Shown: one piece after another, positions 24,901 through 35,967 of the stretch
How the letters are laid out: each line of letters starts with the position of its first letter
Numbering within the stretch: position 1 is the first letter of the stretch
Assembly: GCA_944990035.1 (NCBI GenBank)
Contig: CALYLX010000014.1
Coordinates: 1 to 64,000, forward strand
DNA length: 64,000 bases
Direction of reading: 5' to 3'
Source of the DNA: Clitopilus passeckerianus
Lineage: Eukaryota > Basidiomycota > Agaricomycetes > Agaricales > Entolomataceae
The notes under the pieces: generated by a model
Seen by the model: the letters and a program-made list of their open reading frames with translations, nothing else
Told to the model about the DNA's origin: nothing
Databases searched by the model: none
Made by a program: the position numbers and the translations under genes

Positions 24901-25987
24901 ACGAGAGAAGAGTCTCCCAAACACCGGCTCGGAGTCCATGTTCGTCGAATTCGTCCGTGTTTCCAGAAGTGATGAGGGTGTCGACGACAAGGAGGCCTCC
25001 AAGGTCATCATCGAACTACTTGACGAAGTAGGAGCACAGGCGCCGAAAGTGAAGCCGAAGCCCCAGGAGATTAAGCTATCTGAAAAGATAAAAGAGGCGG
25101 CATGGGAACATCGCGAGAAGACTCACGAAATTCGGCGTCTCGCTAAGGAACTTGTCGGTCGGGTCCGGTCCCTTCGCTACTTCACCGTGGTCCGAGACTT
25201 GCAGAAGCAACGGGAGAAGCCTCCAGTGATTGACTGCAGAGGCTGCTCACGGACCAACCTCCCCCTCGAGGAGGTGGCCGTCCTTTCGTCATGTGGCCAC
25301 ATGGGATGCCTTGGTTGCGTGAAGAGCTGTGCGGAGAAGGAAGAATGTGTCTACGCTGCGTCGGGGGAATGCAAGTCTGCGGCTCGCGTCTTGAATATTG
25401 TCAAGGCAGACACTTTGGGTGTCGACGACAATGCTCGGGGCGCTGGGCAGAAGCACTTCGGCATGAAATTGGAGCAGGTCATTGACCTGATCAAGTGCGT
25501 ACACATTCCCTGTGTAAATCACTGGGATGCTAATTTCTGCCATAGAAACAAGATCGGCAAGGAGGAACGTGTCCTAGTCTTTGTTCAGTTCCCTGATCTG
25601 ATGAAGAAGGTCGCAGAGGCCTTTGACCACAATAAGATCAAGTATCTTGAGATCAAAGGGTCGGCGCCTCAGCGGAGCAAAAACCTCGAGAAATTCCAGA
25701 ACGACAGCAAGGAACGTGTGCTGTTGCTGAATGTTATGGACGAGAGTGCCAGTGGCGCCAATCTCACCTCCGCCAACCACGCTATCTTTTTGTCACCTCT
25801 CCTAGCCCCTACCAAGGAAATATACAAAGCCTGCGAGACCCAGGCAATTGGTCGCCTCGTTCGCTTCGGGCAGACAAAGCATGTCTTCGTCTACCGGTTC
25901 TTGACAACGAATACGATCGACGAGGAGATCTACGAGCAACGGAAGGAGGTTCAACCTGTAAACGGGGCTCAGCCTGCAAAGTTTTGA
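18902..25987 (+). CDS. DNMT5: DNMT5-like cytosine methyltransferase with SNF2 helicase and RING
   Basis: Ten exons (18902-19479, 19529-20127, 20180-20309, 20362-21856, 21906-23208, 23262-24305, 24355-24455, 24505-24692, 24742-25494, 25546-25987) total 6,633 nt, 2,210 residues, unbroken. Residues ~120-515 are a C5-methyltransferase: motif I VATMCSGTES, motif IV GTSCVDYSN (Cys nucleophile), motif VI ILENV, motif VIII HTRTRVYLV, and LAGNAMTT. A Cys cluster follows near residue 600 (CQCEG, CVDCWQSSCNKCGG). The SNF2 ATPase has Walker A ADQVGYGKTA (~1206), DEYT in place of DEAH (~1648), LSGTPP, a RING-type C-x2-C...CGHMGCLGC (~1977) and helicase motif VI QAIGRLVRFGQ (~2163). This order is that of DNMT5, the ATP-dependent CG maintenance enzyme of Cryptococcus. 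No chromodomain was seen; the N terminus instead carries QMSINSFF, a PCNA-binding consensus. A charged ~250-residue insert splits the first helicase lobe. Confidence 0.93.
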
Positions 25988-26159
25988 ATACCCACATTCG
26001 CAAGTACCTAATGCACTAAATAGAACATGTTCACGGAATTGTCTTGCTTTCGATAATTGTATATATATGGATCTATTAACACATTAACAATACAACAAGG
26101 TCAATATATGGTATAGCGTCCTGAAAATGCATCTCCGAAGGCCTGAAGGGTAGTACAAT

Positions 26160-26621
26160 CTATTTGCTTGACATGGCATAACCGGTGGTGTCCAGGATCT
26201 GTTTTCCGCATATGGAACAGAGGCCTTTCTTGAAAGCACAACCTAATAGCAATCCGAGTTACAATAGAGCTCTTCTTCGAAGGAACAGGAACACGCACCA
26301 TGACAGTACTTCGCCTTATTTTGCGTTACCGGTTGCTTACAATCCTTGCATTTGCCCTGATAAGGCTGGACAATAACACTGTAAACGTCGATCCCGCTGT
26401 CTAAGGAAGGGGGGGCGTACCTGGAATCTGTTCTTTGAACTCCCCGGACGACCTAGCAGCTTATTTTCGCCAACTTTCCTTGAACCCTCCTTAATGCTTG
26501 AGGAGCTGGATTTGAATGGATCAGGAGCCGCAAGTTTTGAGAGTTTCTACAGGTTTTTCAGCTTGAATTTCTTCCAGAAGCTATTCGCGATGCGTACCGT
26601 TTCACATTTCTTGCACACCAT
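26160..26621 (-). CDS. CRIPT: CRIPT-like cysteine-rich protein
   Basis: Four short exons give about 98 residues: MVCKKCET, then KLSKLAAPDPFKSSSSSIKE and GENKLLGRPGSSKNRFQ, PYQGKCKDCKQPVTQNKAKY with CHG, and CAFKKGLCSICGKQILDTTG ending YAMSSK. The pattern of CxxC pairs (VCKKC, CKDC, YCHGCA, CSICGK) and the LDTTxY ending match CRIPT, a small conserved zinc-binding protein. It binds PDZ domains in animals and is linked to the minor spliceosome in some eukaryotes; its fungal role is unclear. No single ORF shows the gene because introns break every Cys block. It stands alone between DNMT5 (172 bp from its stop) and the F-box gene. Confidence 0.85.
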
Positions 26622-27353
26622 GTCGACGGAGGTCGTTGAAGCACGGTGGGGGCTTAGAGGAGAGTGGCTGTTGCATGACCAAGAAGGGTTGCCGACCGCT
26701 GACTAATCAGCTTGGCCAATCTCAGATTGCACCAGTGTGTTTAGTACAGAGTTTGACGTTCAACAACCATGCTGAACTTTATTTCTTTTTCTTTCTTTTT
26801 CTATTGCTCCGTCGCAACATGGCTTTACAATGGCAGAATTTTGTGCTATTATCTTTCAGAACTGCTCGCGTCTCTGAATCCTAGCTACTGGGTCAAAGTT
26901 TCCCAAAAGGTATATTCCTAGAGTAGAAATTCCGTACCCGGCGTCGGGCTCTTATTGTTTTATTCTTCCAAACCTGCGAGCGCTTCCGCTTTCCCGCCTA
27001 TCCATATATGTCTTGCAAACTTTGAAAATACTCGAGATCTCTATGACTGCAGGTCGTTGACATGGCACCAACACAGGATTCGTAGATCTGGCGCGTCTGT
27101 CACAAAAAGTTATCCGCGACACAATGACGCGCATATCAACCAACAAGCGTTTAACGCGTTTACTTCACTTTTTTTCGGCGCGTCCAACTCTTGCTATTCA
27201 ATTTCCTAGCTGAAGAGACACATGGATCGCCAGCAATTATGCGCAGCCGATCCTGAGCAGCAACCATCTCTTTTTTCTTTTCTTTCTTGTCTTGGAGTCG
27301 ACGGTTCGAGTATAAAAATCCTGAATGCCAGAAGGTAATTTCTCATCTCGAAA
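26622..27353. promoter_or_regulatory. Divergent intergenic region CRIPT / F-box gene, with TATA box
   Basis: 732 bp without a supportable gene. It contains T/C-rich runs (26780-26810, 27265-27295) and a clear TATA element TATAAAA at 27311-27317, 37 bp before the F-box gene ATG. Confidence 0.5.
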
Positions 27354-29099
27354 ATGCCTCACCGTCTAACCACTGTCCGCCGCTACAAGGTCTCTAATGA
27401 TATCTTGGTCGTTATCCTTTCTCATTTGGATCCCCCCTCGTTGTTACGCGCTTGTAAAGTATGACTATATCAAGTCTATGATATTATATCGCTAACCTAT
27501 GACACTTCAGGCCTTCAAGAGGATTTATGCTCTGGTCATGGAATATTCTCCCCTTCTCTACGTTCTTGAGCTTGCCTTAGCCGGAATGAAAGATGGTCCG
27601 GCCCCTCATTCCTACCGAGCCCCAGTTGGTCGCCTTCAGGTCCTTTCCAACTACAAGCGTGACTGGCCCAAGCTCGCTTGGACTCATGAGTACAAACTTC
27701 TGATCCCCTCCCGTGCCTACACCGGGGTATCCGCTGGATTTCTGCACCAGATCTACCTTCAGGGGGCGCAGGCTATTATCGACTTCTCGGAGCTCCCGTC
27801 CATGCGTACTGGCCGTGCGCCAGCTCACACTAGGCACCTGAGATTTAATGCTCCCGAGATTGAGAATGTTGCTATTGATCGTGCTCAATCTCTCGCCGTT
27901 ACCAGTCACCTCCTGAGGTATGTCACTACGTCCTGTAGTTCGTCGCTGGTATCTAACCTTCGAAAATTTACAGGGTTCAAAATGGCGTTGGTGTCGTTCT
28001 TCATTTCCGAGACCTCTGGACCTTTGCAAAGCATTCTCGTGCGAGCAGCGGAGTTTATGATTTCAATGCCGGCACCACCCCCGTGGCCAACATGACCATG
28101 ACTATTTGTGGTTCCAAGTTAGCCGTCTCCTTTGAATTTGCGGGTGGCAAGACTCGCCACCTGATCTTGGATTGGCGCACGTTCCGTGCCATGGTAAGTT
28201 GTTACGTCTCCTCTTCGGTTAACGGAGTCCTGACATGTAAATTTTTCTCCCATAGTGGCTTGAAGAAAGTGACGTGCACTTCGTCAACGAAAATTATCTA
28301 CTCGTTGTCAGGCGTGGCAGCTGTTCCCCCGTTCTTTGCCTTTACAACATCACCGAGGTCGGAAAGGTGGCAGTTGAACGCGAATACGAGCTTCCAGAGG
28401 AGTGGAACCACTGCGTAATTGGCTTCGCGCCTAACACGTCCCCTCTGTCCGACCGCTCTCTGTCCTCGGACGCCATGTTCTATCATGACCCTTCTACTCG
28501 GGTTCTTATCATGACCGTCAAATTCCCCGGCTCCAATGGTCCCCTTGCACAACAGTGGTTGGCTATCAACGAATCCTACTTCCGCCCCGCCTCACGCAAA
28601 GATCAAACCCGGCTTCCATGGTGCCACTGGAACCAGCACTGTATCATTCGGAATGCTCATCCTTCCGTTCGCGGACCCAATGTCGTCGGTAACCGAGTCG
28701 TCTTCTTGGAGGCTGGCCGTTCTCATGATAAGGAGAATGGACCTCGCTTATGTACAATCGAGTTTGCACCCTTTGCCGAGCCGCAGTCCTGTCGCACTGG
28801 GCAATCTTGGTCTTGGGTTGGCCAACGTTCTGTCCTGATCCCCAATGAGAACAGCCGCAGCATCCCTCCCAAGACGATTGATGGAAGGCGTGTCGAAGAT
28901 ATCAGGGTTACTGAGGACAATATCGTCCTGTTTTTAGTAAATTCCTCTCGTCCTCTACCTGTTCCTTTCTGACTGGATATCGTCCATTTAGGAGAAGCAA
29001 GACGACTCTCGCCCAGTCAATATCTTGACCTTCGGTACGCCTCCCGCTCAGCCCACTCGCCCCCGCCTTGGCCACGAGGCTCATTCGTCTCAATTCTAA
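27354..29099 (+). CDS. F-box protein, function of body unknown
   Basis: Five or six exons. The first ends in an F-box: RRYKVSNDILVVILSHLDPP then SLLRACKAFKRIYALVME. The remaining ~430 residues form beta-rich segments (MTICGSKLAVSFEFAGGKTR, CSPVLCLYNITEVGK, GNRVVFLEAGRSHDKENGP), probably a propeller-like substrate-binding body, but no WD or Kelch repeat is clear. This composition is typical of large agaricomycete F-box families. Splicing is supported by frame continuity across 27459-27510 and 28193-28257. Stop TAA 29097-29099. Likely SCF ubiquitin-ligase adaptor. Confidence 0.7.
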
Positions 29100-29255
29100 T
29101 CGAACGAAAGATGAATCTAATAGAGATGTAAATATTTAACTGTATATATCGGACTTTCTGAAAGACCCTCTGTACTACTAGTACCATTTTTCTACAGGTC
29201 GTACAACGTTCTATAACTACTTTACTATCTTCCACCTTCCTTTCCTGTTCTTCCA

Positions 29256-30140
29256 CTATTCTACTCTTTTTCCTATATCCGTATTCCTACTTATATCGTA
29301 GTAGTCACCTTGTGCTATCCCTGTTCCCCAATTTAGGACAATCCAAATTACCCATCGCCTCCTTTCCTGCGTTTCCCCTTCTGATGCATAGTTAACATCC
29401 CAAGGTCGACAATCCGTTCCTTTCACCTGCATCTCCGTAGCAGATTCGATGTTGAAACCTGCTTCTACGACGCCATTCATAAACGATTGGATTGTATATC
29501 TGCCTGTATGCAAGCCTGCAACTAGATGAATGCGCGCTGTGGATGTTTTATTCAGAGTTGCCTGCAGCGTTTGGATGAACAAGGGGTGGGTCGATGAGCT
29601 CCAGAGCGTATCAGCTGCAATAATGACATCAAATTTGACATTATCGGCACCTAGCAAAGGGGCTGGGTCTGATCCCCATGCGTACGGTACGACTCTGCAA
29701 GATTTCTCGACACCATTCACTTGTACATTCCTAGATAAGGTATCAATGAGCAGTTCGTCAGGGTAATCGCTGACGGTGATATGAACGTCGGGATATAGTT
29801 TAGCAAGGAGAATCCCGGGAAGACCAGCAGATGCGCCTAATTCGAGCAGACGGAGCTTCAAGGAGCCCAGAGCAGCGGCTGCATCTTCGAGGTGAAGTAG
29901 AGGTATATTGTTCGCCAGATGACGTGCAGAGGCCCAGATATCGGAGGCATGGAGAAACCAATTTGCTGCTTCTGTATCTGGTGTTTGAAGTTCGACAGAT
30001 ACTTTCTCCCCATCTACCCTCTGATAGTCGTATGTGAATGTAGATCCTGCTGAGGCAATAGTTACGGGCTGGTAATCGTAGAGGGTCTCCAGAGAGCTGG
30101 AGAAGATATCGAGTGGATCGTGGTCCTCATCTCGGCTCAT
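29256..30140 (-). CDS. EFM7: Class I methyltransferase, EFM7/NNT1-like
   Basis: A single uninterrupted ORF of 294 residues. A Rossmann methyltransferase core is visible: motif I LRLLELGASAGLPGILLAKL, motif II HITVSDYPD, the post-II acidic patch, and motif IV FDVIIAADTLW. The SDYPD motif and an N-terminal block WASARHLANN fit the fungal EFM7/NNT1 group. Yeast Efm7 methylates the N terminus and a lysine of elongation factor eEF1A, while older work names it nicotinamide N-methyltransferase. Substrate here is inferred. Intronless, unlike most neighbours. Divergent from ADE8 with 184 bp between starts. Confidence 0.7.
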   Translation of the reverse strand: MSRDEDHDPLDIFSSSLETLYDYQPVTIASAGSTFTYDYQRVDGEKVSVELQTPDTEAANWFLHASDIWASARHLANNIPLLHLEDAAAALGSLKLRLLELGASAGLPGILLAKLYPDVHITVSDYPDELLIDTLSRNVQVNGVEKSCRVVPYAWGSDPAPLLGADNVKFDVIIAADTLWSSSTHPLFIQTLQATLNKTSTARIHLVAGLHTGRYTIQSFMNGVVEAGFNIESATEMQVKGTDCRPWDVNYASEGETQERRRWVIWIVLNWGTGIAQGDYYDISRNTDIGKRVE

Positions 30141-30324
30141 TCCTGTATAGAATTGTTAGCATACGATGGCCACAAGTGACGGTTTAAATCATTACGGCCC
30201 AGACCGAACAGTCTCACAGCAAGGTCAAAACACAAGATGATCTCAAAATGCCGGATTTGTCTTTGCCTAAAAATTTGGAGATCTAAAGTCGGGCCGGTTA
30301 TCCGGTCTGATCATATCTTCAGCG

Positions 30325-31058
30325 ATGGCTAGCACGACGATGCGAAGGGTAGTCGTCCTCATCTCGGGCTCAGGTGAGCATCGGTCTCTTATACATCAGC
30401 TAAAGAACATCCGAAACATGGCCATGCATTAGGTACAAACCTCCAAGCGCTCATCGACGCCCAAAACACACGCGCTTTTCCAAATGCCACAATCACACTC
30501 GTTTTTTCAAACCGAAAAGCTGCCTATGGCCTGATGCGGGCAGCTCAAGCCAATCCTGAAATACCGGCTGCATATCTAGCTCTCCAACCGTATCTCAAAA
30601 GCAATCCAGGAAAAACAAGAGACGATTATGACGCAGAAGTTGCGCGGATTGTCCTCAAAGAGAACCCAGATTTGATCATTCTCGCTGGATGGATGCACAT
30701 TCTTGGGGACGGCTTCCTACAATTCGTAGATGGGAGGAAGTCAATTGATGGTGAAGGAGCACCAGGGAAGGTTGTTCCAGTGATCAACCTACATCCTGCG
30801 CTTCCTGGCGCATTCGACGGTGCGAACGCCATAGAAAGGGCGTACGAGGCGTTTCAGGCCGGGGAGATTGAGCATTCGGGAGTCATGGTGCATCGGGTGG
30901 TGAAGGACGTGGACAGAGGAGAGCCATTGATTGTTAGGAAGGTAGAAATCCTGAAAGGAGAGCCGATAGAAGCCTTCGAGGAAAGGTTGCATCGGGTTGA
31001 ACACGAAATCATTGTAGAAGGCGCAGCAAAAGTACTTGAGGGGCTCAAGTCGCAGTAA
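30325..31058 (+). CDS. ADE8: Phosphoribosylglycinamide formyltransferase
   Basis: GAR transformylase, third step of purine synthesis, adding a formyl group from 10-formyl-THF. Two exons: the first encodes MASTTMRRVVVLISGSG, and the second continues TNLQALIDAQNT after a ~60-nt intron. The formyltransferase fold is complete: VFSNRKAAYGL, PDLIILAGWMHILGDGFL, the catalytic INLHPALPGAFDGANAIERA (Asn and His), and HRVVKDVDRGEPLIVRKVEI (catalytic Asp). About 225 residues, as in yeast Ade8. Unlike the vertebrate trifunctional enzyme it is a stand-alone domain. Confidence 0.92.
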
Positions 31059-31164
31059 TTACAGTTATCTTATGCATAGCAGGGAATTTGGCATTCATAC
31101 AAAACAGCATCTTCGTATGTCAAAGTTGTACAATCGCTAATGTGCCAACGATGTACGATACATC

Positions 31165-32410
31165 CTACACTCGGAACACGTTAAGCCTACCATCCCAGCC
31201 GCAGCTTGCTATAACTCCCTCTTCAAATAGCGACCAGCTGCACCCTACGACAAACTCAGTGTGTGGATCATGTATATGCATCAATTGGGTCTGCCCCGGC
31301 CCGGGTGTTGTATTCCAACTAAAAAGAGTCTCAACAAGGCAGCTATTGGAGAGGTTCAAAAACACGTACATTCGACAAGTCATATCGTAACTTGCGGTGG
31401 CCAATACACTTGGATGGTGAGGACTCCACTGGACCTTTCTGACCGCATATTCGTGACCCATCAACTGTGTCTGGCTGAGCCCACCGACCGCACCGACTTC
31501 TCCTGGCTTGAACATCCTGCAATCCCAGACCTTGGAGATCTTGTCGACGCCCCCCGTGGCGATGATGAAGGGCTGGTATTTGTTCCAGTCAAGGGATAAT
31601 ACTTCTGTGCCCGACGCAGGGACCGTCAATGCTGCAGCATGCACTGGGTTCGTGAAGTTGTTAACCCCTGGAGCTGGGGGTGCATATGTAGGTGCCCTGA
31701 GATCAAAGAGTTTGAGAGTTCCATCGGTGGAACATGTCGCAAGGACATCGGGCTGGTGAGGAGAGAAGATGGCTTGATAGACGCAGGCATGATGTGCTTG
31801 GATGGTCAAAACGGAACGAGGTCGTTCTGGATGCCACTGTAGAGGTAGGGTGGGTGAGAGACGGAGCAAGAACTGACTAGAGGGAGCCTCACGATCTTCA
31901 CTGTCCCATCCCAAGAGGACGATGCAAATGTATCCTTCTTGATATTGGACCAATTCACGGAGAAGACCTCCCTTGTGTGTTCTTGCCACGCACGGATTGG
32001 TAGGTCCTGAGAGAGAGCTTTAGTAAATCCCACTGATTTCACTTAGAAAAACCATACGTTCAGCATGACGTCCCACAATCGTATTGACCCGTCTCCAGAT
32101 GCGGTAACAAGCTGGTTCTCGTGTACTTCCGACCAAGCAACATCATAAAGGCCATCTTGTGTTTCGTATCTGTTACACTCAGGTTGAGAGATCGACGGTA
32201 TAAGAATCCGACACACTTTTTGTCGATGTTCAGCGCAGGTTTTCCAGTCGGATTAGGAGTCAGTGAAACCAGATGCAAGCGTCCGTTGCCTACGAGCCCA
32301 AAGTTTGCCGACGATGCAAGTGCAAGCCTATTGGTATGGAAGGGAGACCAGGAGACGGCATAATGGGCAAAACCGGGAGTATGTATGAGATTTGTTGGCG
32401 GGGCATTCAT
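31165..32410 (-). CDS. PEX7: Peroxin-7, PTS2 import receptor
   Basis: WD40 protein that carries PTS2-tagged enzymes to peroxisomes. Six exons read: [40 protein letters not shown], then [130 protein letters not shown], and the last repeat [20 protein letters not shown]. The '[12 protein letters not shown]' opening and 'YDVAWSE' are Pex7 hallmarks. About 340 residues, as usual. Start ATG 32410 is 113 bp from the divergent sirtuin start. Confidence 0.9.
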
Positions 32411-32523
32411 TGTCGATTAAGGATTCGGAAGAGGTGTGGAGGAGGTCGAGGACGGTGGCAATAGCATTTGAGAACGTTGAGATAGCCGGATTCAGCGCGT
32501 TGCCCTTGGTCCGCGACTGTCAC

Positions 32524-34133
32524 ATGCGAGTTTCTGTTCCCGGGCTCCCCAAGGCAATCCTCTCGGCGTATTCAACAGCAAAGCTCATTTCTCCAGCTGA
32601 AGCAACCCAAAGACTTGCAGAGTTCGTTTCCAAGGGGAATGTCGCTGTTCTGACCGGCGCAGGAGTCAGTGTGGACTCTGGCATTCGTGCCTACCGGGGA
32701 GATGACGGAAGGTATATGAACCCGAATTATAGGTCCGTCGTAGACCTTCATGAGCGTTGTTCTTCTACTAAGTTATGTTTATAAAAGACCGATATTCTAT
32801 CAAGACCTCACAGACGAGACGGAGAAAGGCTACAGCTTTCGGTAGCTATTCATGCGCTGCTGCTTATGAACGAACGTTGGCTCAGGGTTGCGTCCGCGCC
32901 TCTTAGACAAAGATACTGGTAAGCGCTCAACTATCGGGATCTGACAACATGGCGGCCTTAACGGTTACTCTAGGTTACGGTCGTACCTCGGATATCCTCC
33001 GGTTCGAGATGCTCAGCCAAATACAACCCACTTTGCGTTGGCGGCTCTGCAACATACGGGTTTCGTCCCTCGAATCATAACTCAAGTTGGTAGACTTTTA
33101 AGGACTCGACGGACCCCCCTGCTTATCACCGATCCCCACAGAACGTAGATGGTCTACACCAGAAGGCTCTTCGACAGGCAGCCAGTAATTACTGGACCCA
33201 GACCCGTCTTCGGAAGGGTGTCCTGGAACTCCACGGTTCACTACATGTTAGCGAGCTACAATCCTTGCTACCTCCATTTGTGCTCATTGCAAGTTCAGCA
33301 CGTTCATTGCAGCCATGGGCATACAATCGACCGCAACACATTCCAAGCCTGGATATCGGCAGTAAATCCACAGTGGAAAGAGTTTTTTGATCACTTGGAG
33401 AGGACGACTACTCAACCGAGAACGAATCCTGACGGCGACGTTGCCGTGGAAGGCCTTGGCATAACATATAACGACTTTGTGGTTCCAGAATGCCCAAGTT
33501 GTCTTGCAGAAGATCGTCGAAATTCCGTAGTAAGTCAAAGGCACCACTCCTCTCATATGGCTAAATTCTGAATTGGTCGTTTGCAGCATAAGCCGGAAGT
33601 GATCTTTTTTGGGGAATCTATTCCCGCCATAGTCAAGGACACATCGTGAGTCCACATCTAAACTCTAAAATCTCGGTGGCTATAGTCTCATGTATCGATG
33701 CAGGTATTCTGACATTGAAAAATGCGACCGATTACTGGTCATTGGCACAACTTTGGCCACATACTCGGCTTTCCGGTGCGTTCTACCGGAGACAAGGGCC
33801 GAGCTGCGAGGGCTGATTACAGAAATAGACTCCTCAAACACGCCGTTGAATCGAACAAGCTAGTCATGCTCCTTAATGTTGGCCCAACTCGTGGTGACAA
33901 TGTCCAGGGGGTGGAGAAGATTGATTTGGCAAGTGGCATAGTCATGAGGGATGTCGCAAGGGTGGTTGTGTGAGTAAAAAATTCTAAAAATTTGAGCGCC
34001 TGTTCCATCTTTAATATGACTTTACAGAGGCTCTCGAGCTGAGGAGCCTGTGGTGAAGAAGATGCTAGAAAGCGGGATCTGTAAACCCCCTCCAATGGAT
34101 CACCCAGAAAACATTCTTCGAACTGTGGCCTAG
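32524..34133 (+). CDS. Sirtuin, class II (SIRT4-like NAD-dependent deacylase)
   Basis: Eight or more small exons. The NAD-binding motif GAGVSVDSGIRAYRG, THFALAALQ, the catalytic TQNVDGLHQKA, ELHGS, a zinc region (VHCSHGHTIDR ... VPECPSC), PEVIFFGES, LLVIGTTLATYSAFR and VMLLNVGPTRGD can be followed in order. GAGVSVDSGI and NVDGLHQKAG-type motifs place it with class II/SIRT4-like enzymes, usually mitochondrial. The N terminus MRVSVPGLPKAILSAYSTAK could be a presequence. The first zinc pair reads C-S-H rather than C-x2-C, so zinc binding may use His. ATG 32524 was preferred to in-frame ATG 32392, which would overlap the PEX7 coding start. Confidence 0.85.
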
Positions 34134-34433
34134 ACTTAATAAAGCATAGAGATTACTAACGTCTATGTTATAGTTAATCATATGTACCATTACTAATGAA
34201 CACGAAGGTACTGATACGAAGAAGTTTTGCGGGATGTCTGGCTACTAATGTGCACGTGGTATGTTACAAATGAACACGAATTATGTAGCTCTTGCAGGGA
34301 GGAAAACGGAAATGGAAAACAAGAGCGATATTGGGTATGCATGTATAGCGATAGCGAAAGAAAGCAAAAGCGACAAGTGGATGCAATACGGGGTGACGGT
34401 ATCCAATATCGTACACAATAGTGGAGGAGCGAA
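34134..34433. other. Convergent 3' intergenic region
   Basis: 300 bp between the sirtuin stop and the stop of the minus-strand zinc-module gene. No gene, repeat or RNA recognised. Confidence 0.5.
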
Positions 34434-35451
34434 TCAAAAGGCGACAGCATTTAGCATGGGTTCAGAAAGCGGTTGGTCTTCGTTGTCGAGATCCTGGGAG
34501 TTCCCTTCAATTTCAGCAGTGAACGAATAGTCAAACTGAGGGGTTATCAGCTGGGACCAGCTCCAGTCCTTCCAGTTCTCGAGGGGACGTTGCTTGGTTT
34601 CGCGTTTAGACTTGAGCATATACGCCTCAAATGCCAACTCAGAGGCCGAAGGAGGCGGAGGAGCGACAGTGCCCTTCGCAGGGGATGGAGAGTCAACGGG
34701 TTCCTCGGAAGGTTCACAGTCGTCCATCTGCAGATCGGTGGCATCATCATAGACATCATCGCTCCGAGGGGATCGAACGTCGTCACTGGAGTCCACAGCA
34801 GGTTTTCTGGTGCTCGAGACGTTTATTTTAACTGATGTAGGTCGGGGGGACAGCGAGGGCGAAGAGAGAGGGCTTTCGTTCGGTTCCTCAGATGTTTCCC
34901 GTACCTAACATAGTGGAAGAGAATAACATGAAAGAATGAATTGAATACTGAGTAAGGGGGGCAGAAGGGGGACCCCATACCTTCCCTGATGAAGAGCTCT
35001 CTGTCAGTGTCAGACCTTTTGGCCTTCTCTTCAAGCATCTTGCGCGATGTGTACGCCAATGGCACAGGTCGAACATGCTCTTTGTAGACAGTTTGATCCG
35101 TGTTTGACAGAGGTTACAAGACACGTATAAGGGGCTTATAACAGTGACCATCGGGTCCGCCCTGAGCTTTTTCTCCCGAACTCTGGCAGTTGGGGGGATG
35201 TGCACTGAGCTGCGGAAGGGGGAACTCATTAGATGCCGATACTAGCGACAGAACGCGGAAGCAAATTGGTTGCCTTACCCATCATCAACGAAAAAGCTTC
35301 CGCTCTCAGAGAGCAGTCCTGGGTCTCTAATTATCGGAGAAAATCACTTGTTGGAAACCGACTCGATACTGGTACCCTATTTGACTTACTCTGCGGAGTC
35401 TAAAGATTTATTGGATCGATGGGCCGACTTGAGTTCTTTACGCGCCTGCAT
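34434..35451 (-). CDS. Uncharacterised zinc-module protein (one CxxC-WxxHxxxC unit)
   Basis: Four exons; the start MQARKELKSAHRSNKSLDSA at 35451 splices through DPGLLSESGSFFVDDGS into an exon with CNLCQTRIKLSTKSMFDLCH followed by WRTHRARC. Spacing is C-x2-C-x16-W-x2-H-x3-C, which could bind one zinc ion. C-terminal to it are a Ser/Pro/acidic region and a short Trp-rich block (LENWKDWSWSQLITPQFDYS). About 245 residues. I recognise no named family. The next gene has three copies of the same unit, so the two look like diverged tandem duplicates. DNA or protein binding in the nucleus is a guess from composition (RRPKG, SPRPTSVK). Confidence 0.65.
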
Positions 35452-35967
35452 CCACGAGAATGTAACGACGAGGGGGAAAGAGAAGTGACCAGAAAACCTA
35501 CTGAGGCTGATAACGATCCTGGATTCGAGAGACTACAAGCAAGGGCTGGTCAGCCAAAAACGTGGCAAAAATGAGGAGATGGTTGGAGACCTCTTGGTCC
35601 GGTGCCCGATTGGGCTCTTGCCTACCTGAGCTCCAGGGGACATGGAGAAACGTGAAACGCGTAAATCGTTATTCACGGCGAAATCTATGAAGTCAACATG
35701 GGTCCCCAAGACAGGGTTTGCAAACTGCGGCAACATCCGAACATCATGTTATAGTGGTTTCTGTGGGCGCGTTTGGCTGGATATTCAAAACTCAGAAACC
35801 CGGTTATTGTGGGACTAGACCCATTTGATCGGTTTTAGAAAGAACTATGCCGTTAACCACAAGTGAATATGGTTATTGTCAGAATAACAAACTGGGGAAA
35901 CTATGTGAATATGGAAGGTACATGTACGCGGATATATTAGTGTAAATGGTATATATACGAAATGTTC
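35452..35967. other. Intergenic region between the two zinc-module genes
   Basis: 516 bp. The upstream region of the first zinc-module gene and the 3' flank of the second. No gene recognised. Confidence 0.5.

Noticed and set aside
32392..32523. Upstream in-frame ATG of the sirtuin
   Set aside because: Would overlap the PEX7 start exon head to head and adds no conserved sequence; kept ATG 32524.
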